Source: Lachnospiraceae bacterium (lineage in GTDB: Bacteria; Bacillota; Clostridia; Lachnospirales; Lachnospiraceae). Taken from it: 64,000 nucleotides of DNA. The stretch lies in contig CAJTAL010000002.1 of the NCBI GenBank assembly GCA_910574285.1, positions 185,543-249,542 of the forward strand, read 5' to 3'. Of this stretch, positions 1 through 7,783 are shown one piece after another; within the stretch, counting starts at the first letter, position 1, and each line of letters starts with the position of its first letter. The notes beneath the pieces are model-generated. The model did no database searches and was not told the origin of the DNA. It saw only the letters and a program-made list of their open reading frames with translations. The translations under genes were made by a program, and so were the position numbers.

Positions 1-1
1 A

Positions 2-328
2 AAGGTGGTTGCATGTCATGCGGAAGCAGAAATTATGATGTTTGAATTATTGGCAGTTCTGCTTATATGGAAGCTTGCTCCGGTAGAGGATCACAGCAGG
101 CCGCTAGACCTGGAAGAATGGAGGACATACCAGAGGAAAGCACGGATGATGACGCTGATATGCGGTGTCGTTTCAGAGCTTATGTATTTCCTGTGGGGGA
201 TTGAATATGCAGTATATGTTTCAGCTGCGGTGACCGCCATCGGGCTGGTATTGATCGTCGGAATTATAAAGAACAGAATAATTGGGTTTACAGGAACGGT
301 TAGATATGATAAAGATAGCAATATGTGA
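2..328 (+). CDS. agrB: AgrB-like AIP-processing membrane protease (5' truncated by window edge)
   Basis: This is the C-terminal part of an accessory gene regulator B protein, the integral membrane cysteine protease that cleaves and cyclises the AgrD pro-peptide. Visible are the family hallmark K-L-A-P-V-E-D, a polar R-P-L-D-L-E-E-W-x-x-Y-Q-R-K-A-R loop, and two hydrophobic membrane segments. The reading frame is open from the window edge, so the N-terminal part is missing; a GTG at position 5 is not a real start. The catalytic His and Cys would lie upstream of the window. It overlaps the next gene by 23 bases, consistent with a B-A-C-D operon. The assignment is by recognised motif and context. 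Confidence 0.82.
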   Translation, partial: KVVACHAEAEIMMFELLAVLLIWKLAPVEDHSRPLDLEEWRTYQRKARMMTLICGVVSELMYFLWGIEYAVYVSAAVTAIGLVLIVGIIKNRIIGFTGTVRYDKDSNM

Positions 329-1016
329 TGATGAGAGACGCTTTGTTGATCAGATCCGTGATATATTGGAAGAGTGTTGTGAAGAAATAGGTCAGATGGT
401 TTATATAGAGGGATTCTATGACGGAAGAATGCTGCTGGATCAATATAGCTGTCAGTTTGACGTTGTATTTCTTGATATCAGGATGCCGCAGATGGACGGT
501 ATGGAGGCTGCAAAGAAGATCAGGGAGAGGGATCCCAACGTCACAATCGTTTTCCTGACATCGGTAATAGATTGGGCGATAAAGGGATACGATGTGAAAG
601 CGGCGAATTATTTGAGGAAGCCTGTTAAGAAGGAAAAACTGATCTGTGAGATAGATGCTTGGATAGAAAATACCAGGATGAAGAAGCAGGAATGTCTTCT
701 GGTTGAGAATAAAGAAGGACAGTTTAGGATACCGATCGGTTTAATCAGCTATGTGGAAACATATGACAGGAATCTATTGATACATACTGAGAAGCGAGAA
801 ATCGTATGTTATAAAAAATTAAAACAAATAAAAGAAAGACTGGAGCCATATGGATTTGCCCAGAGCCATAAGGGAATTTTGGTCAATATGTCTTTTGTCA
901 ATAATATATCGGGCAATGAGATTGTTCTGATTACAAAGGATAAGCTGCAGATATCCCGTTCAATGAAGAAGGAATTCATGCAGCGGCTGGCGGTGTACCT
1001 GGGAGGAAAGCTATGA
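306..1016 (+). CDS. AgrA-like response regulator, REC + LytTR DNA-binding domain
   Basis: Response regulator of about 236 residues. The N-terminal receiver domain shows the acidic pair in ICDDE and the phospho-acceptor Asp57 in F-L-D-I-R-M-P. The C-terminal half (from about residue 140) is a LytTR domain with the typical F-x-x-x-H-K-G-I-L-V-N motif and an S-R-S recognition tail. A TTG at 282 extends the frame, but ATG at 306 is preceded by an AGGAA ribosome site and begins exactly with the conserved M-I-K-I-A-I-C-D-D-E, so it is preferred. The stop overlaps the kinase start by four bases (ATGA). It probably activates the agr operon and peptide-linked targets; operator sites were not resolved. 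Confidence 0.9.
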   Translation: MIKIAICDDERRFVDQIRDILEECCEEIGQMVYIEGFYDGRMLLDQYSCQFDVVFLDIRMPQMDGMEAAKKIRERDPNVTIVFLTSVIDWAIKGYDVKAANYLRKPVKKEKLICEIDAWIENTRMKKQECLLVENKEGQFRIPIGLISYVETYDRNLLIHTEKREIVCYKKLKQIKERLEPYGFAQSHKGILVNMSFVNNISGNEIVLITKDKLQISRSMKKEFMQRLAVYLGGKL

Positions 1017-2275
1017 GCCTGATCCAGGATATTATATTAACAACGATGGATGCATGGGGACTTTTATATTTGGTCAGTGTGGAGGAGACCTCAAAAAAAA
1101 GAAAATTTTATTTTGTTGTTATATATATCGTTATATTTTGTACTATTACGCCTTTTTTTACTCTTTCTGATATGGGTATGAAAGCGGTATTTGCTTATGG
1201 AATACCTGTATTATTAGGAGCTTTTTTGCTAAAAATATCTGTAAAAAAATCGTTGATATATATGGTAATAGGTGTGACATTATTACTATTAAGCGAATTA
1301 GTAATTGTGCAAGTTGGAGGATTATTTTCAAAAGCATCTGATTTAAGCGATAAAGTTGTTCTCCCGATAATATATTCTACTGTCGGCAAAATTATATATA
1401 TAACCTTGCTTGTAATCGTAGAAAAGGTTTTATACAGTATTTCTAATAAAAAGATCAATATTAGATCATTAGTTTTATTTATATGTTCTAATGTAGGGTA
1501 TATGATTGTATCAGTATGCATTTATGCAGATGCAGTAAGTGTTAATGAGAAGAGATATAATATATTGTTTTTAGTTTGTTGTTTGACTATATTTTTAGCT
1601 CTTGTCGTAAATCTTATTTCTTTAAAGTATTATTTGAAAATGGAAAATAAAGATCGGGATCAGGAGATGATCATATATAAACTGCAAGTGGAAACAAGAT
1701 ATTATGAAGAAAAAATGAAGGAGGAGGAGAGGATTAAAAGCATCTATCATGATATGAAGAATCATATTTTATTGCTGGAAAGCGAAAGAGAGGAAAAACA
1801 AGAATGGATTTCTGATATTAAGAAAAAGATAATGAAATATGAGGATTTCTACCGTACAGGAAATAGATTCTTGGATGTTATTTTAAGGGATAAAATTGAG
1901 ATGGCACAGTCAGATAATATCCATATAGAGGATGATATCAATATGGACGGAATAAAAATGTTTGATCCCTTCGATATCAGCACTATATTTGGAAATTTGC
2001 TAGATAATGCGATAGAAGCATGTAAACTGGTGCAGGAGATAGAGAGGAGGGTAATTAATATCTCGGCAAGGAGGAAGAATCAATTATTAATCATCCTTGT
2101 TAAAAATCCTAAACCAGAAGATAGGGAGAGGAAAATGAGAAAAAAAGGAGTCCATGGTTATGGTTTGAGAAATGTTAATGATGTTGTCAAAAAATATGGA
2201 GGTGAAATTAACATAGAAGAGAAAGAAAGTCAATTTGTTGTAAGTATTATAATTCCAGGAGGGAAAAATGAGTAG
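1013..2275 (+). CDS. AgrC-like sensor histidine kinase (GHKL family)
   Basis: Sensor kinase of 420 residues. About six hydrophobic segments occupy residues 1-205, as in peptide-sensing AgrC/ComD kinases. A coiled linker leads to the dimerisation motif I-Y-H-D-M-K-N-H (His about 246), followed by the GHKL ATPase with N-L-L-D-N-A-I-E-A-C and H-G-Y-G-L-R-N-V. It is expected to autophosphorylate on His when the cyclic peptide binds outside and to pass phosphate to the LytTR regulator. It is translationally coupled on both sides: it overlaps the regulator stop by four bases, and the AgrD-like frame begins eight bases before its end. Its sequence is markedly more AT-rich than the neighbouring transport genes. 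Confidence 0.9.
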   Translation: MSLIQDIILTTMDAWGLLYLVSVEETSKKRKFYFVVIYIVIFCTITPFFTLSDMGMKAVFAYGIPVLLGAFLLKISVKKSLIYMVIGVTLLLLSELVIVQVGGLFSKASDLSDKVVLPIIYSTVGKIIYITLLVIVEKVLYSISNKKINIRSLVLFICSNVGYMIVSVCIYADAVSVNEKRYNILFLVCCLTIFLALVVNLISLKYYLKMENKDRDQEMIIYKLQVETRYYEEKMKEEERIKSIYHDMKNHILLLESEREEKQEWISDIKKKIMKYEDFYRTGNRFLDVILRDKIEMAQSDNIHIEDDINMDGIKMFDPFDISTIFGNLLDNAIEACKLVQEIERRVINISARRKNQLLIILVKNPKPEDRERKMRKKGVHGYGLRNVNDVVKKYGGEINIEEKESQFVVSIIIPGGKNE

Positions 2276-2417
2276 AATGATTTTAAAGATTTTAAGTGTG
2301 CTTGCTTTTCGTACTGTAGAAATATCAATGTCGCAGTGTAGTACGTGGGGAAGTCATCAGCCAGCATTAACAGACTCTTTGAAGAATCAGATTAATTCTA
2401 TGAAAAGAGAGCGCTGA
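2268..2417 (+). CDS. agrD: AgrD-like cyclic lactone autoinducer precursor peptide
   Basis: Small gene for a 49-residue peptide, overlapping the kinase stop by eight bases, with an AGGAGG-like ribosome site (GGAGGG at 2258-2263) inside the kinase. Residues 1-20 form an amphipathic, Lys-containing leader (M-S-R-M-I-L-K-I-L-S-V-L). The core is Q-C-S-T-W-G-S-H-Q-P with Cys24. The tail is polar (D-S-L-K-N-Q). The C-x-x-W then Q-P pattern, followed by a charged LK-containing tail, is typical of clostridial AgrD precursors. The predicted signal is a thiolactone ring starting at Cys24 and closing about four residues later; ring size is inferred. The position next to agrB, a LytTR regulator and an AgrC-like kinase makes this strong despite the short length. 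Confidence 0.85.
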   Translation: MSRMILKILSVLAFRTVEISMSQCSTWGSHQPALTDSLKNQINSMKRER

Positions 2418-2842
2418 TGCCAATGCATAAAATTGGCATTAGAAATTCTTTGTCCCCAATTCTTATAACAGAAGATATATTGAAAAATGTGATTGTGCAG
2501 ATAGGAACAAAACATAGTAAACAGATAGAGTTGGAATGGAGTACAGTGGTGGACATCCCGTATTTCAAATATCTGATAAATGTGTTCCGGAGTAATCCAG
2601 AGTATGCACGGATATTTAAGGTTGTTCAGAAGATAGAACATAATGAAATAGAAGTGATATGCAGCGCTCTTAGAAGTCAATTTGAAATGTTGCAGATGGA
2701 TGATAAATCTTGTTTTGATAAAGTGAAATTGAAGCGAGTAAATAAATATATTATATACTATGTTTTTATATGTTCTTCTGGATTTTATCAAGTGTGTCAT
2801 GAAGATATTGGGAATATAGATACTAGCCGATTTATGCGATAA
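2417..2842 (+). CDS. hypothetical protein, last gene of the agr-like operon
   Basis: Frame of 141 residues whose ATG overlaps the last base of the agrD-like stop codon and which ends 23 bases before a clear terminator. I do not recognise the family. It has no signal peptide or membrane segment except a short hydrophobic run near residue 115 (I-I-Y-Y-V-F-I-C). The ribosome site is weak (GAGAG). An opposite-strand frame of 168 residues overlaps it but lacks any supporting signal. Position and coupling are the main support for it being real; it could also be a decayed gene. Confidence 0.5.
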   Translation: MPMHKIGIRNSLSPILITEDILKNVIVQIGTKHSKQIELEWSTVVDIPYFKYLINVFRSNPEYARIFKVVQKIEHNEIEVICSALRSQFEMLQMDDKSCFDKVKLKRVNKYIIYYVFICSSGFYQVCHEDIGNIDTSRFMR

Positions 2843-2865
2843 TACAAGTGAATAAAATGAAAAAT

Positions 2866-2911
2866 ATCCCAGATTTATTTGTAGTTTTACCAATGAATCT
2901 GGGATGTTTTT
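2866..2911 (+). terminator. Rho-independent terminator of the agr-like operon
   Basis: A perfect 10-bp inverted repeat (ATCCCAGATT at 2866-2875, AATCTGGGAT at 2896-2905) is followed by GTTTTT. It separates the agr block from the secreted-protein/transport genes, which therefore need their own promoter. Confidence 0.85.
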
Positions 2912-2952
2912 GATGAAAACGGAGCAGATTCCACTTAAACAATAAAAAAGGC

Positions 2953-2982
2953 TTGATAAGCAAAAAGGGATGAAAATATTTT
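2953..2982 (+). promoter_or_regulatory. possible sigma-A promoter for the secreted-protein/ABC operon
   Basis: TTGATA at 2953-2958 and TATTTT at 2977-2982 are separated by 18 bases, between the agr terminator and the secreted-protein gene. The -10 is weak. A second TA-rich box (TAGAAT, 2992-2997) lies nearby with no good partner. This is the natural place for AgrA-type control, but I could not identify a convincing LytTR site. Confidence 0.25.
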
Positions 2983-3090
2983 TTTATATGGTAGAATATT
3001 ATTATCAGAGGAAAATCTTTTTAAGTGATCACAAAAGAGATAAAACAAATCCTATGATTAAAAAAGTGAGAAATACAAGGAAGTTGTTTT

Positions 3091-3510
3091 ATGAGGAAAA
3101 GAATAAGGAGAGTATGTGCAGTAGCAGCTATGCTGATAGCAGGAACATCTTTTACAGCTATACCGGCGAAGGCGGATACTACGGACTATTACTTCAATCT
3201 ACAGGTAAATACCAGTGACATTTCGAAAAGGACTTTGAAAGCGGGCGGTAGTGTCTATGAAAAATGCTTTTATGTAAGGCCAACATATTTTAGTAAAAAT
3301 GTACGTTATCATGGAGGCTCATTTTTATTAGATACACATTCGCAATATGGCGTTGATATCACAATATCGCCGTCAGATCGCAATAAACTGTTGAGTGGTA
3401 GTTATTATAAAGACCCTCCGTCTGGTAAATATTACTATTTGCTGGGAACATATGATGCGGCGGCAACATCTGGACCCAGTGTATATGTAGAGGGAAGATT
3501 TACCCCATAA
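3091..3510 (+). CDS. small secreted protein with signal peptide, unknown family
   Basis: Protein of 139 residues beginning M-R-K-R-I-R-R, then a hydrophobic core (V-C-A-V-A-A-M-L-I-A-G) and a probable cleavage site after A-K-A (about residue 28). An AAGGAAG ribosome site lies about 10 bases upstream. The mature part of about 110 residues is Tyr/Ser/Gly-rich and probably beta-structured, ending in Y-V-E-G-R-F-T-P. I do not recognise the family. It is the first gene after the agr terminator and is followed by a lipoprotein and an ABC transporter, so it could be an exported product handled by them. An overlapping frame from 2970 lacks a ribosome site and signal and was not chosen. Confidence 0.75.
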   Translation: MRKRIRRVCAVAAMLIAGTSFTAIPAKADTTDYYFNLQVNTSDISKRTLKAGGSVYEKCFYVRPTYFSKNVRYHGGSFLLDTHSQYGVDITISPSDRNKLLSGSYYKDPPSGKYYYLLGTYDAAATSGPSVYVEGRFTP

Positions 3511-3572
3511 GAAGAGATAGGCAGCATAGAGGCGGTTCGTACTGTCTCTATGCTGGAAGGAGTAATTGAAAT

Positions 3573-4667
3573 ATGAAAAATTACAGATACTTATTACCGG
3601 CCATGGCTTTGCTGTTGTCAATAAGCATGACCGGCTGTCAGGATCAAAGGAAGGAGCCGTCGAAAAATAACGCGGCAGACGGTGAAACAGCCGTAATAGA
3701 TTTCCCGTCCAGTTATCAGAAGGATTATGATAATCAATTAAGGGTAGACGCTAAAATCATTGTTCCTGATAAGCTGAAAGGAAAGAGCCTGCGAGGAGCG
3801 AAGGCGAAGTTGATCAAACCGGATGTTGAAGAAGTCAGGCAGAAAACGGAAGAATATCTCGGAACAACCCTACAGGAATTTCTTTTCACTGAGCAGAAGG
3901 ATTATCAGGGGACTCCTTTGTATATCTATCAGTATGCAGATCCGCAGGACAGTGTTTTTAGTATTACATATTCGGACGATCAAAACAGCCTGTTATATTC
4001 CCCGCAGGAAATGAGCTATGTCCGTACGGCTTTCCGATTGGCGGACGATCCGGGTTATAACGCCGACCTGTTTCAAAATGATGAGGAATTCCCGTTTGAG
4101 AGCAGGCAGGATGCATTCATGCATGTGAAGCAATATCTGGAAGATGTCGGGATCATAATAGGGGATGAGTACAGATGTTATTCGCTGCCGTATGAGACGC
4201 TACGGCAGGAAGAGATTGTGTATGAAGAGGACAGAACGTCCGGAAAAGGAGAATGGACAGAGGAGGACAATGCGTATTATTTTGCGATCAATCAAGAAGC
4301 GAACGGCCTACCTGTCTATATTCCTATGTATGGCATCTATGCTGCGGATATTGATTATAACGCCCCAATCCAGATTATGTATAAGGCTTCCGGGATTGGA
4401 TTTATAGAAACAGGAACAATGTATGAGATTACGTCTGCAGATACATATGTGAATCCTTTGCGGATTGAAGAGGTTTTTGAATGTATAAAGGAGAAGTATG
4501 ATATGCTGATCTCCGATGAAGAGATCATTCTCACACAGGCAAAGCTATGCTGGATACCGGATAAGGCAAGTGAGGATCTGATATTAGGATGGAGTATCAG
4601 AGGGAAAACATCTGCGGGAGAGAGCCTTCAGATGTTTTATGACGCACAGACCGGAAAAGAGTTATAA
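3573..4667 (+). CDS. predicted lipoprotein, unknown family
   Basis: Protein of 364 residues with a lipoprotein signal: M-K-N-Y-R-Y, a hydrophobic core, then the lipobox S-M-T-G-C with Cys about residue 22, followed by a polar linker (Q-D-Q-R-K-E-P-S-K-N-N). It should be lipid-anchored on the outer face of the membrane. The mature part is acidic and rich in Tyr/Glu; I do not recognise a family. An AAGGAG ribosome site lies 9 bases before ATG. The gene ends 11 bases before the first permease, suggesting it is the extracytoplasmic partner of the ABC system. Confidence 0.8.
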   Translation: MKNYRYLLPAMALLLSISMTGCQDQRKEPSKNNAADGETAVIDFPSSYQKDYDNQLRVDAKIIVPDKLKGKSLRGAKAKLIKPDVEEVRQKTEEYLGTTLQEFLFTEQKDYQGTPLYIYQYADPQDSVFSITYSDDQNSLLYSPQEMSYVRTAFRLADDPGYNADLFQNDEEFPFESRQDAFMHVKQYLEDVGIIIGDEYRCYSLPYETLRQEEIVYEEDRTSGKGEWTEEDNAYYFAINQEANGLPVYIPMYGIYAADIDYNAPIQIMYKASGIGFIETGTMYEITSADTYVNPLRIEEVFECIKEKYDMLISDEEIILTQAKLCWIPDKASEDLILGWSIRGKTSAGESLQMFYDAQTGKEL

Positions 4668-4678
4668 GGAGTTTCGTT

Positions 4679-5464
4679 ATGAAAAAGGCACATTATTTAG
4701 CAGGTGATATGAAGAGGGCATTTCTCTCGGGGCATTTCATCCTGGCTGTAGCCGGAACGGTCGTCACATTACTGTTTATTGCGAAGACTCAGGTAAGATT
4801 TCCACAGGACATCTTATACATATATGACGGAGTTACGATGACGCGAATGGCTCTGCTTGTGCTGGTATTTGGTACGATTCCTTATGGGATATGCTTCTGT
4901 GAGGATTTTGAACACAAATATATCTATATCTCGGTGATTCGCGGGGATATAAAGAGATATGTATGGTCAAAGCTTCTGGCTGTGTTCATTAGTGCATTTG
5001 CCGCAATGGCGCTGGGGAAGCTGCTGTTCTTCCTGATTATGCGTCTGGAGTATCCCTGGGTGCTGCCGGACAATTCATATTATCAATCGTTGCTTGCGGA
5101 CGTCCGGTACGGGAGTATCATTCGCTATTCCCCTGTGCTTTATTTCCTGGAGGGGATAGTGCGAGAGAGCTTACTGGGCGGTGTATTGGCGGTTTGTACG
5201 GCTTATGGGTCCCTGTTTTTCAAGAATCGGCTGTTTGTCTATACGTTTCCGGTTATGATCTATTATTTTTGGATCAATTATATAGAGCTTTGGCTGGGAC
5301 TGCCGCATCAGACGACGATCTGCTATATATTTGGCAGCTTCTACCAGATATGGAGCAGGGAATGGCTGGATTTCCTGTATGCTTTGGCAGTGGGAATCCT
5401 GCTTGCAGGTCTGTCCGGATTCTTGATGCACAAGAAGATAACAGAAGAGATACGGAGGGTATGA
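4679..5464 (+). CDS. ABC-2-like membrane permease subunit
   Basis: Integral membrane protein of 261 residues with about six hydrophobic segments, starting with a Lys/Arg-rich N-terminus (M-K-K-A-H-Y-L-A-G-D-M-K-R-A-F). This topology is common for ABC-2-type permeases of peptide or lantibiotic-immunity exporters. GGAG (about 4669) provides the ribosome site. It overlaps the next gene by four bases (ATGA). Function is inferred from the run lipoprotein-permease-permease-ATPase. Confidence 0.7.
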   Translation: MKKAHYLAGDMKRAFLSGHFILAVAGTVVTLLFIAKTQVRFPQDILYIYDGVTMTRMALLVLVFGTIPYGICFCEDFEHKYIYISVIRGDIKRYVWSKLLAVFISAFAAMALGKLLFFLIMRLEYPWVLPDNSYYQSLLADVRYGSIIRYSPVLYFLEGIVRESLLGGVLAVCTAYGSLFFKNRLFVYTFPVMIYYFWINYIELWLGLPHQTTICYIFGSFYQIWSREWLDFLYALAVGILLAGLSGFLMHKKITEEIRRV

Positions 5465-6306
5465 TGAATCACAGAGGATATCTGTCTGAAATGCTTCTTT
5501 GGCGTTTCGGAAGTGGGAAAACATTCGTATGGCTGTGCCTGAACCTGGTTTATATGGATATCTATATGGCTCCGGTCAGAGCATTTGCATTCGCTGTCGG
5601 AATAAAAGCTACGCCGTATTTTCTTCCGTTCTTATTGTCGGACGTCTATTATTTGTCTATCTTTATGTTGAGTGTGTTATATTTTTTCTCGGATGTTCCG
5701 TTTCTGGGACGCAGACAGATGTACATCATTATCCGAATGGGCAGGGAGAGGTGGAATACTTACAACTGTATCTATATCCTGATTGCCGGTTTCATGATCT
5801 GGTTGGCGGCATTTGGTTTAAATGTCCTCTTGCTTGGCGGTCAGGTAAGGTTCGCGCCGGAGTGGGGCAAGGTTATCGGAACGCTGGCTATGACGGACGC
5901 CGGGGTGCAGACGCAGCAAATGATCGCGCTTCCCTATGGAACGATCGCCAATTATGAGCCGATAGAATTCTTGATGTTATCCTGGCTCCTGAGCGGATTG
6001 GCGATATCGGCGGTGGGGATGTGTATGTATTGTATCAGTCTCTTTGCCGGAAGAATATGCAGCGCGGTGGCAGGAAGCGTATTGGTCATCCTGCCGGGGA
6101 TCGCGGCGTATCTGTTCGCGACGCCGTTGAACTATGTGTCTCCGGTTTCCTGGATGCGGATCGGTGTATTTAAAAGCGGACAGATCATGCGGATGCCGAC
6201 GATGCAGTATATGATAATAGTATTGATTGCCCTGTTGGGAATATTTGTCATAGTCTGCAATTGGAAAGTGAAGAGAATGGATTTGGAGTGGAGTGAAGAG
6301 GGGTAG
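5461..6306 (+). CDS. second ABC-2-like membrane permease subunit
   Basis: Membrane protein of 281 residues (or 280 if the second ATG at 5464 is used) with about six hydrophobic segments and an R-W-N-T-Y-N cytoplasmic stretch. The open frame extends upstream to 5194, but that part lies inside the preceding gene; start codons at 5461/5464 couple to its stop and are preceded by GGAGGG. With the neighbouring permease it probably makes a heterodimeric channel driven by the ATPase at 6349. Confidence 0.72.
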   Translation: MMNHRGYLSEMLLWRFGSGKTFVWLCLNLVYMDIYMAPVRAFAFAVGIKATPYFLPFLLSDVYYLSIFMLSVLYFFSDVPFLGRRQMYIIIRMGRERWNTYNCIYILIAGFMIWLAAFGLNVLLLGGQVRFAPEWGKVIGTLAMTDAGVQTQQMIALPYGTIANYEPIEFLMLSWLLSGLAISAVGMCMYCISLFAGRICSAVAGSVLVILPGIAAYLFATPLNYVSPVSWMRIGVFKSGQIMRMPTMQYMIIVLIALLGIFVIVCNWKVKRMDLEWSEEG

Positions 6307-6348
6307 GATACCAATTATTCTAAGAATGTTAAGAAGGAGCAGAACGGC

Positions 6349-6996
6349 ATGGAGGAATATATTAAGGTAGAGCATTTGAAGAAGAGATTCAAGGATAACG
6401 AGGTGTTGGCGGACGTCTCGCTCTCGTGTAGAAGAGGGGCAATCTATGGCGTTACAGGATATAACGGGTGCGGGAAGACTGTATTCTTTAAGTGTCTCTG
6501 CGGACTTGAGAAGGAAGACGGCGGGAAGATCGTAATCGGCGGGAAGGAGAAGAAGCCTGGGGAATTGCTCTCATCAGTGGGGATTATCATCGAAGAGCCG
6601 GCATTTCTTGGGAATGCCGGCGGACTTAAGAATCTGGCGTATCTGTATCAGATCCGGAATAAGAAGGATAACCGGTATCTTAGCCGGATCATGGAGCAGG
6701 TGGGATTAGACCCCGGATCGAAGAAGTATGTGAAGAAGTATTCCCTTGGGATGAGACAGCGTCTGGCGATCGCGCAGGCGATCATGGAGGAGCCGGACAT
6801 ATTGATATTGGACGAGCCTATGAACGGATTGGATAAAGACGGCGTGCGGGAGATGAGAGAGCTATTCCTTAAGATCAAGGAGAGCGGGAAGACAATCCTG
6901 ATGGCAAGCCACAACAGGGAGGATATCGAAGTTTTATGCGATGAGGTATATGAGATGGAGAAGGGGAGGCTTTGCAGAATATCCCCGGCAATATGA
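6349..6996 (+). CDS. ABC transporter ATP-binding protein
   Basis: ATPase of 215 residues with Walker A G-Y-N-G-C-G-K-T, a signature region Y-S-L-G-M-R-Q-R (a variant of LSGGQ that is common in ABC-2 exporters), Walker B I-L-I-L-D-E-P and the H-loop S-H-N. The start ATG follows AAGGAGC. It energises the two permeases upstream. The set resembles bacteriocin/lantibiotic immunity or ABC-2 peptide exporters; substrate unknown, plausibly the peptide or protein made at 3091. Confidence 0.9.
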   Translation: MEEYIKVEHLKKRFKDNEVLADVSLSCRRGAIYGVTGYNGCGKTVFFKCLCGLEKEDGGKIVIGGKEKKPGELLSSVGIIIEEPAFLGNAGGLKNLAYLYQIRNKKDNRYLSRIMEQVGLDPGSKKYVKKYSLGMRQRLAIAQAIMEEPDILILDEPMNGLDKDGVREMRELFLKIKESGKTILMASHNREDIEVLCDEVYEMEKGRLCRISPAI

Positions 6997-7033
6997 TGCA
7001 AATTTTTACAAAATACTGTTGTCAAATATGCTG

Positions 7034-7062
7034 TTGAATTTTACATCAAATCAGGATATACT
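7034..7062 (+). promoter_or_regulatory. sigma-A promoter for the Phd/RelE pair
   Basis: TTGAAT (7034-7039) and TATACT (7057-7062) are separated by exactly 17 bases, 25 bases upstream of the antitoxin start and just after the ABC ATPase stop. A strong AGGAAAGGAG ribosome region follows. Confidence 0.6.
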
Positions 7063-7087
7063 AAGGGCAGGAAAGGAGAATGTGATT

Positions 7088-7348
7088 ATGCCGAACATCA
7101 AACCAATCTCTGATTTGAGAAATTACAGTGATGTGCTCCGTGATGTATCTGTGGGTGCACCGGTCTTTCTCACTCAAAATGGACGCGGGCGTTATGCAAT
7201 CATTGATATGCAGGACTATGAAAAAACACGGGCCACCCTGAAGCTCATGGATGAACTTGCAAAAGGAAAAAAATCAGGAGAGGAAAAGGGATGGCTTTCT
7301 TCCTCGGATGTGAGAGCACATTTCCGGGCAAAAGCAAATGAAGAATAA
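7088..7348 (+). CDS. Phd/YefM-family antitoxin
   Basis: Protein of 86 residues. The N-terminal P-N-I-K-P-I-S-D-L-R-N-Y segment and F-L-T-Q-N-G-R-G-R-Y-A-I-I-D-M are the hallmark Phd/YefM DNA-binding fold; the C-terminal part is charged and would bind toxin. The frame is open upstream to 6941, but ATG 7088 follows AAAGGAGAA and starts at the conserved sequence. It overlaps the toxin start (7338) by 11 bases. It is expected to repress its own promoter. Confidence 0.9.
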   Translation: MPNIKPISDLRNYSDVLRDVSVGAPVFLTQNGRGRYAIIDMQDYEKTRATLKLMDELAKGKKSGEEKGWLSSSDVRAHFRAKANEE

Positions 7349-7677
7349 CATCCATTACTCCCCGGAAGCTCAGAATGATCTGGACGAAATATTGGGAGTA
7401 TATTACCTTTGAATTATGCAATCTTCAATCCGCTGAAAACACCGTAAACAAAATCATGGACACTGTAGATGAACTGGAAGATTTTTCGGAAATCGGCGCT
7501 TTGCTGTCCTCTGTGACAGATATAGAAAGTGACTACCGATTTCTCACCAGTGGAAATTACATGGTTTTCTACCGTGTGAGTGGGCAGGATGTGTACATTG
7601 ACCGTATTCTCTACGGCAGACGGGATTATCTTCGGATTCTGTTTCCTGATCTGCCGCAGAATGACAACGAAGGATAA
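7338..7677 (+). pseudogene. RelE/ParE-family toxin disrupted by a one-base insertion
   Basis: The expected start is ATG 7338, overlapping the antitoxin, giving M-K-N-N-I-H-Y-S-P-E-A-Q-N-D-L-D-E-I, the typical RelE/ParE N-terminus. That frame runs into a stop about 24 codons in. From about 7390 the protein continues in the +1 frame (W-E-Y-I-T-F-E-L ... Y-M-V-F-Y-R-V-S-G ... I-L-Y-G-R-R-D-Y), which is the family's C-terminal core. Removing one T at 7392-7393 (ATATTGG to ATATGG) restores an unbroken toxin of about 112 residues. The toxin is thus probably inactive, unless the base is a sequencing error. Confidence 0.82.
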
Positions 7678-7783
7678 AACAAAATATAGTAACGACGGAA
7701 CCGCTGGCTGACGCTGGTGGTTTTTTCTCATAAATCGTGTATAATATATTTGAAAAATCTGTGAGTAAAGGGAGGCGTTTTGT

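Noticed and set aside
2387..2893. A 168-residue minus-strand frame across the end of the agr block
   Set aside because: It crosses the agrD-like gene end and a plus-strand terminator, and lacks a ribosome site; the plus-strand frame at 2417 is coupled to the operon.
2970..3218. An 82-residue frame before the small secreted protein
   Set aside because: It overlaps the signal-peptide-containing frame at 3091, which has the better ribosome site and a clear secretion signal.
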